Assembly: GCA_963707435.1 (NCBI GenBank) | Contig: CAVPPF010000002.1 | Span: 62,001-126,000, forward strand | From: UBA4744 sp963707435 | GTDB lineage: Bacteria; Actinomycetota; Acidimicrobiia; Spongiisociales; UBA4744 | DNA length: 64,000 bases | Direction: 5' to 3' | Part shown: positions 8,995 through 18,808 of the stretch, piece by piece | How positions within the stretch are numbered: the first letter of the stretch is position 1 | Layout of the letters: each line of letters opens with the position of its first letter | Position numbers and translations under genes: made by a program | Notes under the pieces: model-generated | What the model was told of the DNA's origin: nothing | What the model saw: the letters and a program-made list of their open reading frames with translations, nothing else | The model's database searches: none

Positions 8995-10603
8995 GGCCGG
9001 TGATGGTACCCCGGGTTCTCGTATGAGTGGACGGCCGCTGCGGTCGTTGCGACCCGGGGATCAGCGGCCCCGGTTCTGAGTCCGGACTGCGTCGACCGGA
9101 TCAGCGAGACGGGACCCCACCCAGGTTCACGTCCGTCGGCGAGGTCGACCTCGTGTCCCCTGCTCTCGAGGGCCTTGCCGGATCGCTTCACCTGCGGTTG
9201 CTTCCAGACGGACACGCTCCGGATCGGGGTCGATCACCCAGCGGGGACGGGCTTGCGTCTCGCGAGGAGCAAGGCCGGCGTAGAGGAGGTTGGCCGCGAT
9301 CTGGACCAGGATCTGCGGTTGGTACGACCCGCCCCGGGTGCCCAGCAGGAGCTCCAGCCGGCCGTCTTTCGTCCACAGCGTCGGGGACAGGGTGTGGAGC
9401 GGCCGCTTGCCGGGGGCGAGCTCGTTCGGGTGACCCGGACGGAGATTGAATCCGGCGCCCCGATTGTGCAGGAAGAAGCCGGTTCCCTCGGCGCTGATGC
9501 CTCCACCAAAACCGGTGTAGTTGGACTGGATCAGCGAGACGCCCATCCCCGCGCGGTCGAGGACACACAGGTAGGCGGTTCCGCCGGGTGGCGCCGCGGC
9601 CGGTGGCCAGCTCGCGACCGATGTCCGGTCGATCCTGTCCAGCCGGCGGGAGAGCCTGTCGGGGTTCAGCAGCTCTTCGGGTGGAAGCGGCGCGAAGTCC
9701 GGATCGGTCACGAGGTCCCCCAGTTCCCAGGCCACAGATCGGTACGCCTCTATCAACAAGTGGAAGAAATCCGGGTTTTCGGGGTCGAGAGGCGGCTCGA
9801 GCTGTTCAAACAGCCAGACCGTGGCCAGCGTCACATAACCTCGTGAATTCGGCGGCACGGTCCAACCGGTCAGGCCGAACACGTCGAGTCCAAGCGGCTG
9901 GACCCAGTCACTCCGCATTCCTGCCAGGTCTTCCATGGTGATCCGCCCGCCGGTGGCTTTCACGATGGAGCGTCCGGCTTCTCCCTCAGTAGAACGCATC
10001 GCGTCCCCCGGACGAGATGATCTCGAGCGTTGCAGCCAGCTCAGATCGAACCACATGATCGCCGGGCCGGAGGGCCGTGCCTCCGAGCTCGTGTGCCGCA
10101 CCGGGCGACCCCGTGGCCCGGTCTTCACGCAATCGCTCCATCCCACCGGCCAGTTCGGCAGAGACGGTGAAACCCTCGGCGGCGTGGCGAATGGCCGGCT
10201 CCAGGATCGTGGCTGAGCGGTAGCCGGCCGAAACGTCTGTGCAATTCCGACCATCCCTCAACACAGCCCGGTACGGTCACTGCCTCCGGATGGGTGAGGG
10301 GAACTTCCGAATGCCCGGCCGCCCGCAACCCCTGCGCGTCTGCTCCGCGACCGGCCCGCCCGGATGCATTGAGAACGGCCGGAGTGTCGTCACCGGGTGC
10401 GAGCACGAGGGCGAAGAGATCGCCACCGATTCCGCAGGTTTCGGGTGCAACGACTCCCTGGACGGCATTGGCGGCCACGGCTCCGTCGACCGCGTTGCCA
10501 CCGAGTGCCATGATCTCGAGCGCAGCGCCGGCAGACGATGGTGAGGTGCCACGGCAATATCGCCGTATCCAGATGCAGAACGGGCAGACTCTGGCGGCGT
10601 CAC
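8991..10603 (-). CDS. Gamma-glutamyltransferase family protein, frameshifted
   Basis: This is an Ntn-hydrolase of the gamma-glutamyltranspeptidase family, which self-cleaves and transfers or hydrolyses gamma-glutamyl groups (glutathione-like or poly-gamma-glutamate substrates). Visible motifs are ALGGNAVDGAVAANAVQGVV and PETCGIGGDLFALV near the N-terminus, and GGTAYLCVLDRAG, whose Thr should be the nucleophile, then YTGFGGGISA. At least four frame changes (about 10530, 10250, 10020 and 9200) must be repaired. The total of about 537 residues fits the family. The start is a GTG at 10603 just after the upstream gene of unknown function. No signal peptide is obvious, so it may be cytoplasmic. Confidence 0.8.
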
Positions 10604-11218
10604 CGGCGCAACTGAGGGACCTGACGGTTGAGCGCGTCGAGCACCGCCCGGACGGCCGACTGGGCCGGGTCCTGGCCGACGATGGCCGACCCGACCATGA
10701 AGCGTTCCTCGCCGCCGCTCACCATCACGATTTGTGCCACGGCCACCGGTCGATTGCCGACCATGGGCGTTTCGACGGCGACCAGGGCCAGGGCAATGTC
10801 GTCGCCGATGGCCTGCTCGAGGGCGTGGAGGGTGGCTTCACCGACCAGGCGGAGTCGGGTGGCCGACGCGCTCGGTCCGGTGGACTTCTCCAACGAACAT
10901 CTCGTTCTGCCAGCCGAGGGTCACCGAGACGTGCAGCTTGGTGCCTTCCGGGATCTCTTTGATCTCGATGATGGCGGCTCGTTCGCGATGGCCGATGTCT
11001 TCGTTCTCGATCTGGACGACGGAAATGACCCGGCGGTCGATCGTGAGGCCAAAGGATGCCATGGCCAGGGACTGCACGTCCCGAACAACCTGTTTGGCGG
11101 ACTTGCCGGGCGAGGCGAGGACGTGGACTTCACTGATTGTGCCGTTGTCGCCGACGACGCGGACAGCGTCCACCGTCGGGAGCCGGCAAAGCGTTTCCTC
11201 GAGTTCTCGTTGTTTCAC
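10600..11218 (-). CDS. Conserved protein of unknown function, one frameshift
   Basis: The first ~115 residues hold a conserved-looking module, GKSAKQVVRDVQSLAMASFG followed by IDRRVISVVQIENE. I have seen this block in hypothetical proteins of Actinobacteria and Firmicutes, but know no function. A single shift near 10856 joins it to a second module rich in beta strands (LRLVGEATLHALEQAIGDD, VVAQ-type blocks, then ERFMVGSAIVGQDPAQSAVR), giving about 205 residues. It ends 4 bases into the gamma-glutamyltransferase gene, so the two are probably cotranscribed and translationally coupled with the histidine phosphatase behind them. No transmembrane segment or catalytic motif is seen. Confidence 0.6.
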
Positions 11219-11541
11219 CGCACCAGCGTAGCGTCGGCGACTGCTGCGCGTTCTCGTTTGAACCCTTGAGCAGTACCCACGTGGCTGCTAACTTGTCCAC
11301 AGCCGTCACTCAATGTGGCGACCGGGCCGGGAAGAGGCCGGCGCGCTGCCGGTTGGCCCGCAGTGAGAGGTAGGGCATTGAGGCTGCCTCCGTATAACTG
11401 ACAACTGAAGGTTTCCCCGATCATTCCGATCGGGGAGGCGCACCGGGCTTGCTCGTCATCCCTGAGTGTTTACCCAGCGAAGCGGATCGTCAACTGGACA
11501 TAGCGTCCCGTCGAGAACTCAAAACCCTGGAGGAACTCTCT
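11219..11541 (+). promoter_or_regulatory. Gene-free leader of the HD-domain operon with a GC hairpin
   Basis: No convincing ORF is present in these 323 bases, which separate a minus-strand operon from the plus-strand HD-domain genes. A perfect 8-bp hairpin with a 5-base loop lies at 11415-11435 (CCCCGATC / GATCGGGG). A GC-rich repetitive block at about 11325-11360 can also fold. I compared the segment with the c-di-GMP-I riboswitch core, which would make biological sense before HD genes, and did not find its conserved tetraloop receptor sequences. It should contain divergent promoters. Confidence 0.4.
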
Positions 11542-11631
11542 TTGAAGAGCAAGATCACGAAACTGATCGCTATTGCAAGCAGTCTGGCGGCGTTGATCGT
11601 CGCCGGAAGCGCAACTATCAAGATTGGGTAG
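11542..11631 (+). CDS. Putative 29-residue hydrophobic peptide
   Basis: A TTG start preceded by GGAGGAACTCTC (strong Shine-Dalgarno, about 8 bases away) opens a 29-codon frame encoding a basic N-terminus (MKSKITK) followed by a hydrophobic helix (LIAIASSLAALIVAG). The stop overlaps the upstream candidate start of the HD-domain gene. It could be a leader peptide coupling translation of the operon, a membrane microprotein, or the trace of a signal sequence. Length and absence of homologs I can recall leave it tentative; the ribosome-binding site and the overlap are the only support. Confidence 0.4.
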   Translation: MKSKITKLIAIASSLAALIVAGSATIKIG

Positions 11632-11674
11632 CGACAAGCCCGGAGCGCCGAAACTTTTCGGGAGGCGAGTCCAG

Positions 11675-13012
11675 TTGCACGGGGCCAGAAAACGCAAGAT
11701 CCAGATTGCGACGCTCTACGCGGCGCTGGGCTTGTCCGTTTTGGCCCTGCTGATCTGGCGGCAGACGTTCCCCCCGGTGACGCTGTGGGTGGCATTCGCA
11801 GCTGCCTTCGCTTTCTTCGATTGGCGATCCGTCGAGGTCAACGACCGAATGCTCATGAGCCCGACCGTGATGGTGGCTCTGACTGCTGCAGTGGCTTTTG
11901 GACCGGGGAAGGCTGCCTTGGGTGTTGCGGCAATGGCGGCACTCGGCGCCTTCAGCTCCGACGATGTCCGGCAGCGGCGTTGGTTTCAACCGATCGCCAA
12001 CTTCGGACAGATGGTGGTCACCGCAGGCGTTTCGGTATTCGTGCTCGAGTGGTTCTTGGTGCGAGCCCTGGCTTCGACGGGAGATACATTCTGGTTGTGG
12101 ATTGCAGGCGGCAGCGCGGTTGCAGCCACGATCTACGGCCTGATCAACTACACCTTCGTGACGGTGGCGGTGCGAGCGGTGTTCGAGAAGCGCGACCTGC
12201 GGCCGTGGTCCAACCTGGGCCAATTGTTGCCGTCGTATCTGCTCATGGGGTTCGTGGGCGGCTTGCTCGGTGCCACGTACACGATTCTGCCCGTGGTGCT
12301 GCCCCTGGTGTTCGTCATGTTCATGGTCGGCTACCTCTCCTTCGCTTCTTACGGACAGCTCCGGGAGGCACACGAGGCCACATTGCGCGGGTTCATCAAG
12401 GCTCTCGAGGCGAAAGACCTCTACACCCGCGGCCACACGGAACGAGTGGCGTACTTCGCGCAACTGGTTGGTGAGGAGATGGGCTTCAACGGGACCCGGC
12501 TGGAACGCTTGCGTTGGGCGGCGCTGATCCACGACGTGGGAAAGCTGGCCGTTCCGCGGGACTTGATCCGCAAGAAGGGCAAGCTGACCCAGGACGAATA
12601 TGAGGAGCTGCAGGTCCACGCCCACGTGGTTGAGGAGATCCTGGCGGAGGTTGAGTTTCTGCGCCCGATGGTCGAGATCGCCTCCAGCCACCACTCCCAC
12701 TTCGACGGTGGCGGATACGGCGGGGTCGGCCATACGCACGGCGAACGGCCCTCACCCGAGGCGTGCATCCTGGCGGTGGCGGACGCCTTTGATGCGATGA
12801 CGAGTACCCGCTCGTATCGCATGGCCCTCAGCCAGGACTACGCCTTCTCCGAGTTGCGGCGCAACGCAGGCACCCAATTCGATCCGGACGTCGTTGAAGC
12901 TCTGGCTAGAGCCCTTTCCCGCTCCTCGGAAAGGTACGGATCACCGCACCTGGCCAGCGAGGAAGAGGCCCGCCGGTTGGCAGAAGGCACCCAGGTGACC
13001 AGCCATGGGTGA
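11675..13012 (+). CDS. Membrane HD-GYP-like phosphodiesterase
   Basis: The N-terminal half has about six hydrophobic helices, followed by a cytoplasmic HD domain (about residues 245-420). The domain shows RGHTERVAYFA, the metal-binding pair in ALIHDVGKLAVP, SSHHSHFDGGGYGG in place of the HD-GYP proline motif, and VADAFDAMTS, so it is a near-complete HD-GYP domain that may hydrolyse c-di-GMP or a related nucleotide. I chose TTG 11675 (GGGAGG 9 bases upstream); a longer form from TTG 11624 is possible. It overlaps the next HD gene by 8 bases, indicating an operon. Confidence 0.85.
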   Translation: MHGARKRKIQIATLYAALGLSVLALLIWRQTFPPVTLWVAFAAAFAFFDWRSVEVNDRMLMSPTVMVALTAAVAFGPGKAALGVAAMAALGAFSSDDVRQRRWFQPIANFGQMVVTAGVSVFVLEWFLVRALASTGDTFWLWIAGGSAVAATIYGLINYTFVTVAVRAVFEKRDLRPWSNLGQLLPSYLLMGFVGGLLGATYTILPVVLPLVFVMFMVGYLSFASYGQLREAHEATLRGFIKALEAKDLYTRGHTERVAYFAQLVGEEMGFNGTRLERLRWAALIHDVGKLAVPRDLIRKKGKLTQDEYEELQVHAHVVEEILAEVEFLRPMVEIASSHHSHFDGGGYGGVGHTHGERPSPEACILAVADAFDAMTSTRSYRMALSQDYAFSELRRNAGTQFDPDVVEALARALSRSSERYGSPHLASEEEARRLAEGTQVTSHG

Positions 13013-14253
13013 TCCCCGCGTTACCCTCAAATCCCCGCTGTTTCCTGTCGTGTGGGCCCTCGGCTCGGCCGCCCTTGCCTACCTCCTCATGGGGGAAACC
13101 GAGATGTCGGTGCTCCAGGTGGGTATCTGGGCGATCCTGCTGGCCGAGGCGTCGCTGGTTTCGCTGCCGGCCAGTAGTGGCAATCGGCTGTCGCTTGCCT
13201 TTGCCGTTTCTGCGGCCCTTCCCTTTGTGCTCATCGCCGGGGACGCCGTCGATCTCGCGGCGGCCGGGGCGGCGGCGTCCATGGGTTTGCTCGGCACCTG
13301 GATGTTTCGCACGCTGCGTAGCGATCCTTCCGAAGAGGTCATGGCGGCCGTTCTCCGCCACGGGTTCGGGGTCGCTTCGTATCTGGTCGTCTTTGCGGGA
13401 ATCGTTGCCATGGCAGACGCCCTCGGCGTGCCCGCCGGCGATAGCGACTGGGTGCATCTGATTGCTTTTGCCGTTGCGGCCTCGCTGTGGTTCCTCATCG
13501 AGACTTCGCTGTGGGCCTTCATGGTGTTTGGTCGGAATCGACTGTCGCGACGCTACCTCTGGTTGCTGGCGGTCAAGGACTGGGCGGTGGTACTGAGCTT
13601 GCTCACCACCGGGGCACTGTTCGGGTTTGCGTGGGGAGCTCTTGGTCTCTGGGCGATCATCATTGCCGGAATCCCTTACGGCTTCGCTCATCTGGCGTTC
13701 TACCGCTCCCAGGAGTCACGGCGCACCTACGGCCAGACGATTCGTGCACTCTCCCGGATCCCCGAGGTAGCCGGGTTGTCCCCCAAGGGGCACAGCGATC
13801 GGACCTCCGGCATGGCAATCGAGGTCGGACAGGATCTCGGGCATGACGCCGGACGAGGTGACCGACTTGCAGTATTCGGCATTGATGCACGACATCGGCC
13901 GGATCACGCTGAACGAGCCGAGCATTCTCAAGATGGGGTTCACCGACGAAGATATCGCCCGATGGGGGGCGGAGATCGTGGCGGAAGCCCCGTACCTGTC
14001 CCACGTCGCCACGCTCGTCCGTCAGCAGCATCAGCCGTACCGGCGTCCGGGGGAGGAGCGCGACCTCGAACTGCCGATGGCCTCGAAGATCATCAAGGCA
14101 ACCAGCGCCTACGACCATGCCACGATGGAGTTGGGGTTCTCACCACTCGAAGCTCTGGAAGTGTTGCACCGGGGCGCGGCCTATGACTTCGATCCTGACG
14201 TGGTGCAGGCAGTCCGCCGGGTCCTGGAAAGACGGCAGATCGTCCCTGCGTAG
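13005..14253 (+). CDS. Second membrane HD-domain protein, degenerate, one frameshift
   Basis: This 415-residue protein parallels the one before it: about six or seven transmembrane helices, then an HD domain (GHSDRTSGMAIEVG, ALMHDIGRITLNE). The domain is weaker: HDIGR replaces HDIGK, the GYP motif is missing, and LVRQQHQPYRR stands where a second histidine cluster is expected. A single extra G near 13840 shifts the frame between membrane and HD parts. It could be a regulator of its partner, a paralog losing catalysis, or an enzyme of different specificity. Confidence 0.75.
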
Positions 14254-14262
14254 GGTGGCACC

Positions 14263-14857
14263 TCAGCGACCGCTCGCCGAGCCGCCTTCCGTCCGTTGCC
14301 CGTGTTTGAACCAGCGCACCGGTTGCCGCAACTCATCTTCGAGAAACGCCCCGAGCCCGACGGCCAGCAAGACGTCGCCCAGCGAGATCACTTGACCCTG
14401 CCCGAACAATCGGACCGGGATCACGTCGGCGAGGAAGCTGAGAAGCGTCGTCGCCGTCGAGCGCGACGTGCTTGAAGCCGTACACCACCCGGATGCCTTC
14501 CTCGTACTGGGCCGCAGCGAGGGCGGCTTCGGCCAGGACCGGCATGCCGCCGTTGGCCGCAATCACCGAGAAGTTCATCAGGATTCCGAGCCCGGCCAGC
14601 CACATCGCCTTTCCGTTCCCTGTTGAGGATCACCAGGAGGAGAAGCGGGAGGTAGGAGATGAGCACCAGTGCCACACCGACGCCGGTCGTCCAGGCGGCA
14701 TCGTCGGGTAGCAGTAGCTGGCGAGACCTGGAGTCCAAAACCAAGCGGCAAGAGCCACCACAGCCGCAGCCTGATGTCGGCGAGATTCACCAGGCGACCA
14801 CCTCGCAAGCAGGGCGATGGTCGTTGCAACGAAGATGACGAGGGCGAGCCAGAGCAC
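14263..14857 (-). CDS. DUF5317 family membrane protein, heavily frameshifted
   Basis: Pieces in three frames assemble into a small membrane protein: an N-terminal helix (VLWLALVIFVATTIALLA), GGRLVNLADIRLRLWWL, which is the DUF5317 family signature, two further hydrophobic segments and the C-terminal block VIPVRLFGQGQVISLGDVLL. At least four shifts are needed between 14400 and 14800. The start is a GTG. Function is unknown; DUF5317 proteins are common in Actinobacteria. It converges with the HD-domain gene. Confidence 0.7.
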
Positions 14858-14917
14858 AGGCGAACGGTACCAGCAGGGCTGAATGTCCGAGTAGGTTTGG
14901 GCCCGGAAAGGTTGAGG

Positions 14918-15688
14918 ATGCTGCGTTACGAGGTCGATGTCCCCCCGGGCGACCCTGACGATCGATGATCCCGAGCGTCGCAACCCGCTGTCGACGACGA
15001 CGATGGGCGAGTTGCGGGATGCGGTCGAGCAGGGCCGCCTCCGAATTCGAGCGTACGGGTGATCGTCATCACCGGTGCCGGCAACCGCGTCTTCTCCGCC
15101 GGCGGAGACCTGGCCGGTGACTTCATCGAGACACCGATTGCGCTGCACTCGGCACGATCGGCCCTGGCCTCCTTGTTTCGTGCGATGCGGGCCGCCGGCA
15201 AGCCGATTGTTGCGCGCGTCAACGGTCATGCTCTGGCCGGAGGCTTCGGCCTGGCCGCTGCCTGCGACCTCGTAATCGCAGTAGAACAAGCCCGGTTCGG
15301 GTTGCCCGAGATCAACGTGGGGTTGTGGCCGATGATGATCACGGCCGTCCTGCAGCGGTGCGTGCCCCACAAGGTGCTGCTCGAGTTGATGATGACCGGC
15401 AGGCTGATCGATACCGCAGAGGCCAGAAGCCTGGGTGTTGTTTCCCGCGTCGTGACGGCGGATGATCTGGATGCGATCGTCGACGAGACGGTGGCGGCTC
15501 TGGCGGCCAAGAGCCCGATCGTGCTGCGGATGGGCAGGGATGCTTTCTACGCCGTTGAGGACCTGTCCTTTGACGCTGCACTCGATCTTCTGCAATCCGG
15601 ATTGACCGCCGTTGCTATGACCAATGATGCCGCCGAAGGGGTTGCCGCCTTCCTGGAGAAGCGAGACCCGAACTGGACGGGGACCTAG
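14918..15688 (+). CDS. Enoyl-CoA hydratase/isomerase family protein, N-terminal frameshifts
   Basis: The crotonase fold is clear: ITGAGNRVFSAGGDL forms the oxyanion/CoA loop, ARVNGHALAGGFGLAAACD is the classic signature, and FGLPEINVGLWP follows. A Glu-rich catalytic position expected near FGLPE is present. The first 50 residues (MLRYEVDVP... TIDDPERRNPLSTTTMGEL) are in two other frames, joined by shifts near the C-run at about 14940 and near 15050. The family hydrates trans-2-enoyl-CoA, or carries out related isomerase and hydrolase reactions. No beta-oxidation operon surrounds it. Confidence 0.85.
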
Positions 15689-15835
15689 CGGAATCTGCAG
15701 CCGACGGACTTCATTGACCGGCTCGTGGTCGCCGGCACGATTTCGATGCGAACGGGCCCACCCCGGGAATCTCCATAAGTATTGCGCTGGAGAGCGCCGA
15801 TAATAGAACGTGACCTGCTGCAAGAAACAGGAACA

Positions 15836-16559
15836 ATGAACCGTACGCTCAAAGCTTCCGGCTGGACCATGATCGGACTCGGAATCCTGATCCTGCTCTT
15901 TCTCGGCTATCAACTCGTTGGCACGAACTTCCTGACCGCTCGTTCCCAGGACCAGGCCCAGCAGACGATCGAGGAGCATTTCGTCGCCGCCCAGGAAGAC
16001 ATCGAGGTGGTCGACACGCTTCCGCCTCCGCCGGTCGATCCGGGTACGGGCACGATCCCGCCGGAAGATGAGGTTCCGGTTGTCCACTACGGCGAGCCGA
16101 CCCCGGAGCAGGGGGAGGGATTCGGCGTTTTGACGATTCCCAAGATCGAAGGCGGAGCATGTCCTGTTCGAAGGCGTCGATCGGGCGACGTTGAAGAAAG
16201 GCCCCGGTCACATGCCGTGGACGCCGCTCCCGGGGCAGCCGGGCAATGCCGTCATCAGCGGCCACCGCACCACCTACGGTGCACCGTTCTTCGACCTCGA
16301 TCAGCTGGCCCCGGGAGACCAGATCCTCATCGAGACTGCGCTCGGTACACACACCTATGTGGTCCGCGCTTCGTTCGTCGTCTTGCCGACAGCTGTCGAG
16401 GTGACCGATCCCAAACGCGGAGCCTGGCTGACTCTCACGACCTGCAACCCGAAGTTCTCGGCGCGGGAACGTCTGATCATCTCGGCGGAGCTGGTCGATG
16501 GGCCGAATCTCGCCTATGCGCTGGCCGACAAGGATTTCGTGCCGGCGGACGCGTCCTGA
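15836..16559 (+). CDS. Class E-type sortase, one frameshift
   Basis: A membrane helix (residues about 10-28), an extracellular proline-rich stalk and a sortase domain are visible. The catalytic histidine lies in AVISGHRTTYGAPFFDL and the catalytic cysteine in LTLTTCNPKFSAR, with a downstream basic residue in the same block, as in class E sortases of Actinobacteria. A missing base near 16160 separates the stalk from the catalytic domain. The enzyme should anchor proteins or pilin subunits; no LPXTG substrate is seen in the window. The next tiny gene overlaps its stop. Confidence 0.88.
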
Positions 16560-16713
16560 TGCGCAGACTCTTCGGGTTGCTGCCAGGTCCGCTCCCGGTA
16601 CGGGTGGCCATCGTCTTGTGTTGGTGGCGGTGATTCTGGTTGCCCTGTTCTTCTTGTTCGAATGGGCGGGCGATTTGCTCGATTCCGGAGGAGTGGTCGG
16701 GCCCGGACAGTGA
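16559..16713 (+). CDS. Short membrane protein behind the sortase, one frameshift
   Basis: ATG overlaps the sortase stop (TGATG). The first 20 residues (MRRLFGLLPGPLPVRVAIVL) read in one frame, then continue after a shift near 16618 as VAVILVALFFLFEWAGDLLD, a transmembrane helix. Reconstructed length is about 51 residues. Translational coupling with the sortase suggests a functional link, perhaps a small accessory membrane protein. I do not recognise a family. Confidence 0.5.
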
Positions 16714-16727
16714 AGCTCGTGCCTGGT

Positions 16728-16820
16728 GAGAGGCCGAGGGGCTGTGTGAAGGCGGACGATTCCGGGGTGAAACCGGGAGATCGTGTGCTGTGTGAAACAG
16801 CACGTACCCCTCGACCTCTC
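16728..16820. other. Candidate structured RNA or long inverted repeat
   Basis: Between convergent genes an outer stem pairs 16728-16740 (GAGAGG-C-CGAGGG) with 16807-16820 (CCCCTCG-A-CCTCTC). It encloses two perfect or near-perfect inner hairpins: ACGATTCCGG...CCGGGA-G-ATCGT (about 16757-16785) and GTGCTGT/ACAGCAC (16785-16803). Both inner loops are GTGAA, and a third GTGAA follows the 5' stem. The three-way-junction shape is more elaborate than a simple terminator. I know no family that matches. It may be a bidirectional terminator, an mRNA 3' element or a small RNA. Confidence 0.5.
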
Positions 16821-16864
16821 GTGCCTGTTCAACGCTCGGAACCCCGACGGAGTTCCCGTTCGGA

Positions 16865-17407
16865 TTAGAGCTTGTCGTCGAGGGCTTGCTCGAGCACATC
16901 CGCCGTCATGATCCCCTGCACCTTGTGCACGATGACCCCGTCACCGTCGATGATCCAGGTGGTCGGCAGTGCAACAAACGGAAGCGTGAGATGGGCCTGC
17001 CCGGTCGGATCGAATCCCAACAGGTAGGAAACACCGATCTCGGCGGCAAAGGCGCGGGCATTCGTTTCGACATCGTCCACGGCGACGCCGATGAACTTGA
17101 CTTCCTGGTGAGCCTGGGCGACCCGGTCGAAGTCGGGCATCTCGGCCCGGCAGGGCGGACACCAGGATGCCCAGAAGTTGAGAACTACCGGCCGACCATC
17201 TTCGGCGAAGTGGTCTGCCAGCGAAAATGTCGTTCCGTCGAAGACCTCGAATCTGAAGTCGGGAACCGTTTCCCGTTCGGCTCCCGTGGGCCCATCGTTC
17301 AATTGAGCGGCGAGCACCAATCCGACGGTCACGACCGCGAGCACCGCAAAGGTGAGCAAGCCCGGTCTTGAGCTCAGCGGCCCCGGAGACGGCTGTCGGT
17401 CGGTCAT
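16865..17407 (-). CDS. TlpA-like thiol-disulfide oxidoreductase
   Basis: The 180-residue protein has an N-terminal membrane anchor (about 19-34) and an extracytoplasmic thioredoxin-fold domain with the WCPPC active site (Cys83 and Cys86). GVAVDD and ALPTTWIIDGDG are standard TlpA/redoxin motifs, the latter containing the cis-proline. It should reduce disulfides of exported proteins, for example in cytochrome maturation, though no partner gene is nearby. The frame is intact. Confidence 0.9.
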   Translation of the reverse strand: MTDRQPSPGPLSSRPGLLTFAVLAVVTVGLVLAAQLNDGPTGAERETVPDFRFEVFDGTTFSLADHFAEDGRPVVLNFWASWCPPCRAEMPDFDRVAQAHQEVKFIGVAVDDVETNARAFAAEIGVSYLLGFDPTGQAHLTLPFVALPTTWIIDGDGVIVHKVQGIMTADVLEQALDDKL

Positions 17408-17552
17408 GGCTCACCAGGATAGAAGGGTTGTGCAGTTGGGAGTCGGCGGCCGGGAGTTGGCGGTTCGTAGGCTGTGGGTCCGGAGCTCGTCGGCCGGAAT
17501 TCGTAGAATGGTATGTCTGCACTGACTACCGGCTATTGGAAACAGGCCAACC

Positions 17553-18164
17553 ATGAGCTTCTTCACCCGCAAGCGCGATGAACTGGCGGCCAAGGGCATC
17601 GACCCGGGCCGGATTCCCCCGGGCCAGTACTACACCGAGCGGTTCCCGGTGCTGCACGCCGGGACGGTGCCCCGGACCAATCTCGCCGAATGGGACTTCA
17701 CGGTGGACGGGTTGGTGGCCTCACCGAAGCGTGGGGGTACGAGGAGATGTCTGGCCATGCCGGCGGTTCGCCGGACCTTCGACATCCACTGCGTTACGAA
17801 ATGGTCGAAGCTCGACACCGACTGGGAAGGGATCCCGGTCGGCGAGTTGATGAGGGCCGTCGAGGTGTTCCCGTCGGCCACTCACGTGCTGGTGCTGGCC
17901 GAGCACGGGTTCACGGCCAATCTCCCCCTGGCCGATTTTCTGGCCGAGGACAATCTCTTCGCCTACCGCTTCGATGGCCAACCCCTCGAACCCGAGCACG
18001 GGTGGCCGCTGCGCCTGGTCGTTCCTCATCTCTACTTCTGGAAGTCCGTCAAATGGGTGCGACGTCTGCGGTTTCTCGCCCAGGACCAGCCGGGATTCTG
18101 GGAACGAAACGGGTATCACATGTACGGCGACCCGTGGAAGGAACAACGGTTCTGGGGCGATTGA
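17553..18164 (+). CDS. Molybdopterin-binding sulfite-oxidase-like protein
   Basis: The 203-residue single-domain protein belongs to the sulfite oxidase / YedY molybdopterin fold. FDIHCVTKWSKLDTDWEG carries the molybdenum-ligating cysteine, and RLVVPHLYFWKSVKWV and GYHMYGDPW follow at the usual places. A short stretch between about 17731 and 17757 reads in a different phase (KRGGTRRCLA where KRWGYEEMSG is expected), so two compensating shifts probably occur there. No signal sequence is seen, so it is probably cytoplasmic. Substrate is unknown. Confidence 0.88.
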   Translation: MSFFTRKRDELAAKGIDPGRIPPGQYYTERFPVLHAGTVPRTNLAEWDFTVDGLVASPKRGGTRRCLAMPAVRRTFDIHCVTKWSKLDTDWEGIPVGELMRAVEVFPSATHVLVLAEHGFTANLPLADFLAEDNLFAYRFDGQPLEPEHGWPLRLVVPHLYFWKSVKWVRRLRFLAQDQPGFWERNGYHMYGDPWKEQRFWGD

Positions 18165-18218
18165 GGCAGGTGGATCACCACCGGCACACGGTCGAGCGGA
18201 CATGCCAAACATCGGCAG

Positions 18219-18771
18219 TCACTCGCCGAGTTTCTTGAACACCGTCTCCCGGTAGTACTCCAATTCGTTGATCGATTCCCGGATGTCGGCGAGGGCCCGA
18301 TGGCCACCGCCTTTCCCCGGTGCCTTTTCCAACACGTTCGGGTTCCACCTGCGCGCCAGTTCCTTGATCGTAGAAACATCGACGTTGCGGTAGTGGCACC
18401 AGGCTTCCAGGTCGGGCATGTGCTTGCGCAAGAACGCTCGATCAGCATGGACACTGTTGCCGGCCAGGGGTGCTTGGCCGGGCTCGGGGATGTGGCTCTT
18501 CACGAACTCGAGGGCCAGCCGTTCTGCCTCCGCAACCGTGGCGGTGGACTTCCGGACGGCATCGGTCAGCCCGGACAGAGCGTGCATTTCCTGCACCACC
18601 GGGGCCATGGTGTCCAACGCCGGGTCGTCGGCGTGGATGACGAGTTCCGGCCCCTCGATGATGCTTTTTGAGGGAACCGTCGGTAACGACGACGGCGATC
18701 TCGAGAATCACATCGACGTCGGGATCGAGTCCCGTCATCTCGAGATCGATCCATACCAGGGGCAGGTCCAT
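18219..18771 (-). CDS. orn: Oligoribonuclease, one frameshift
   Basis: Orn is a 3'-5' DEDDh exonuclease that degrades 2-5 nucleotide RNAs and pGpG, the product of c-di-GMP breakdown. WIDLEMTGLDP carries the first Asp/Glu pair and GHRALADIRESI the catalytic His and last Asp. A shift in the T/A run near 18666 separates the first 35 residues from the rest. Reconstructed length is about 184 residues, normal for the family. The gene is usually essential in Actinobacteria, so the shift is probably artefactual. Confidence 0.9.
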
Positions 18772-18808
18772 GGATCAGACGGTAGCCGGGCGCGGCGACT
18801 CGCTGCTG

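Noticed and set aside
11219..11541. c-di-GMP riboswitch upstream of the HD operon
   Set aside because: The conserved GEMM core sequences were not found; only a simple hairpin remains.
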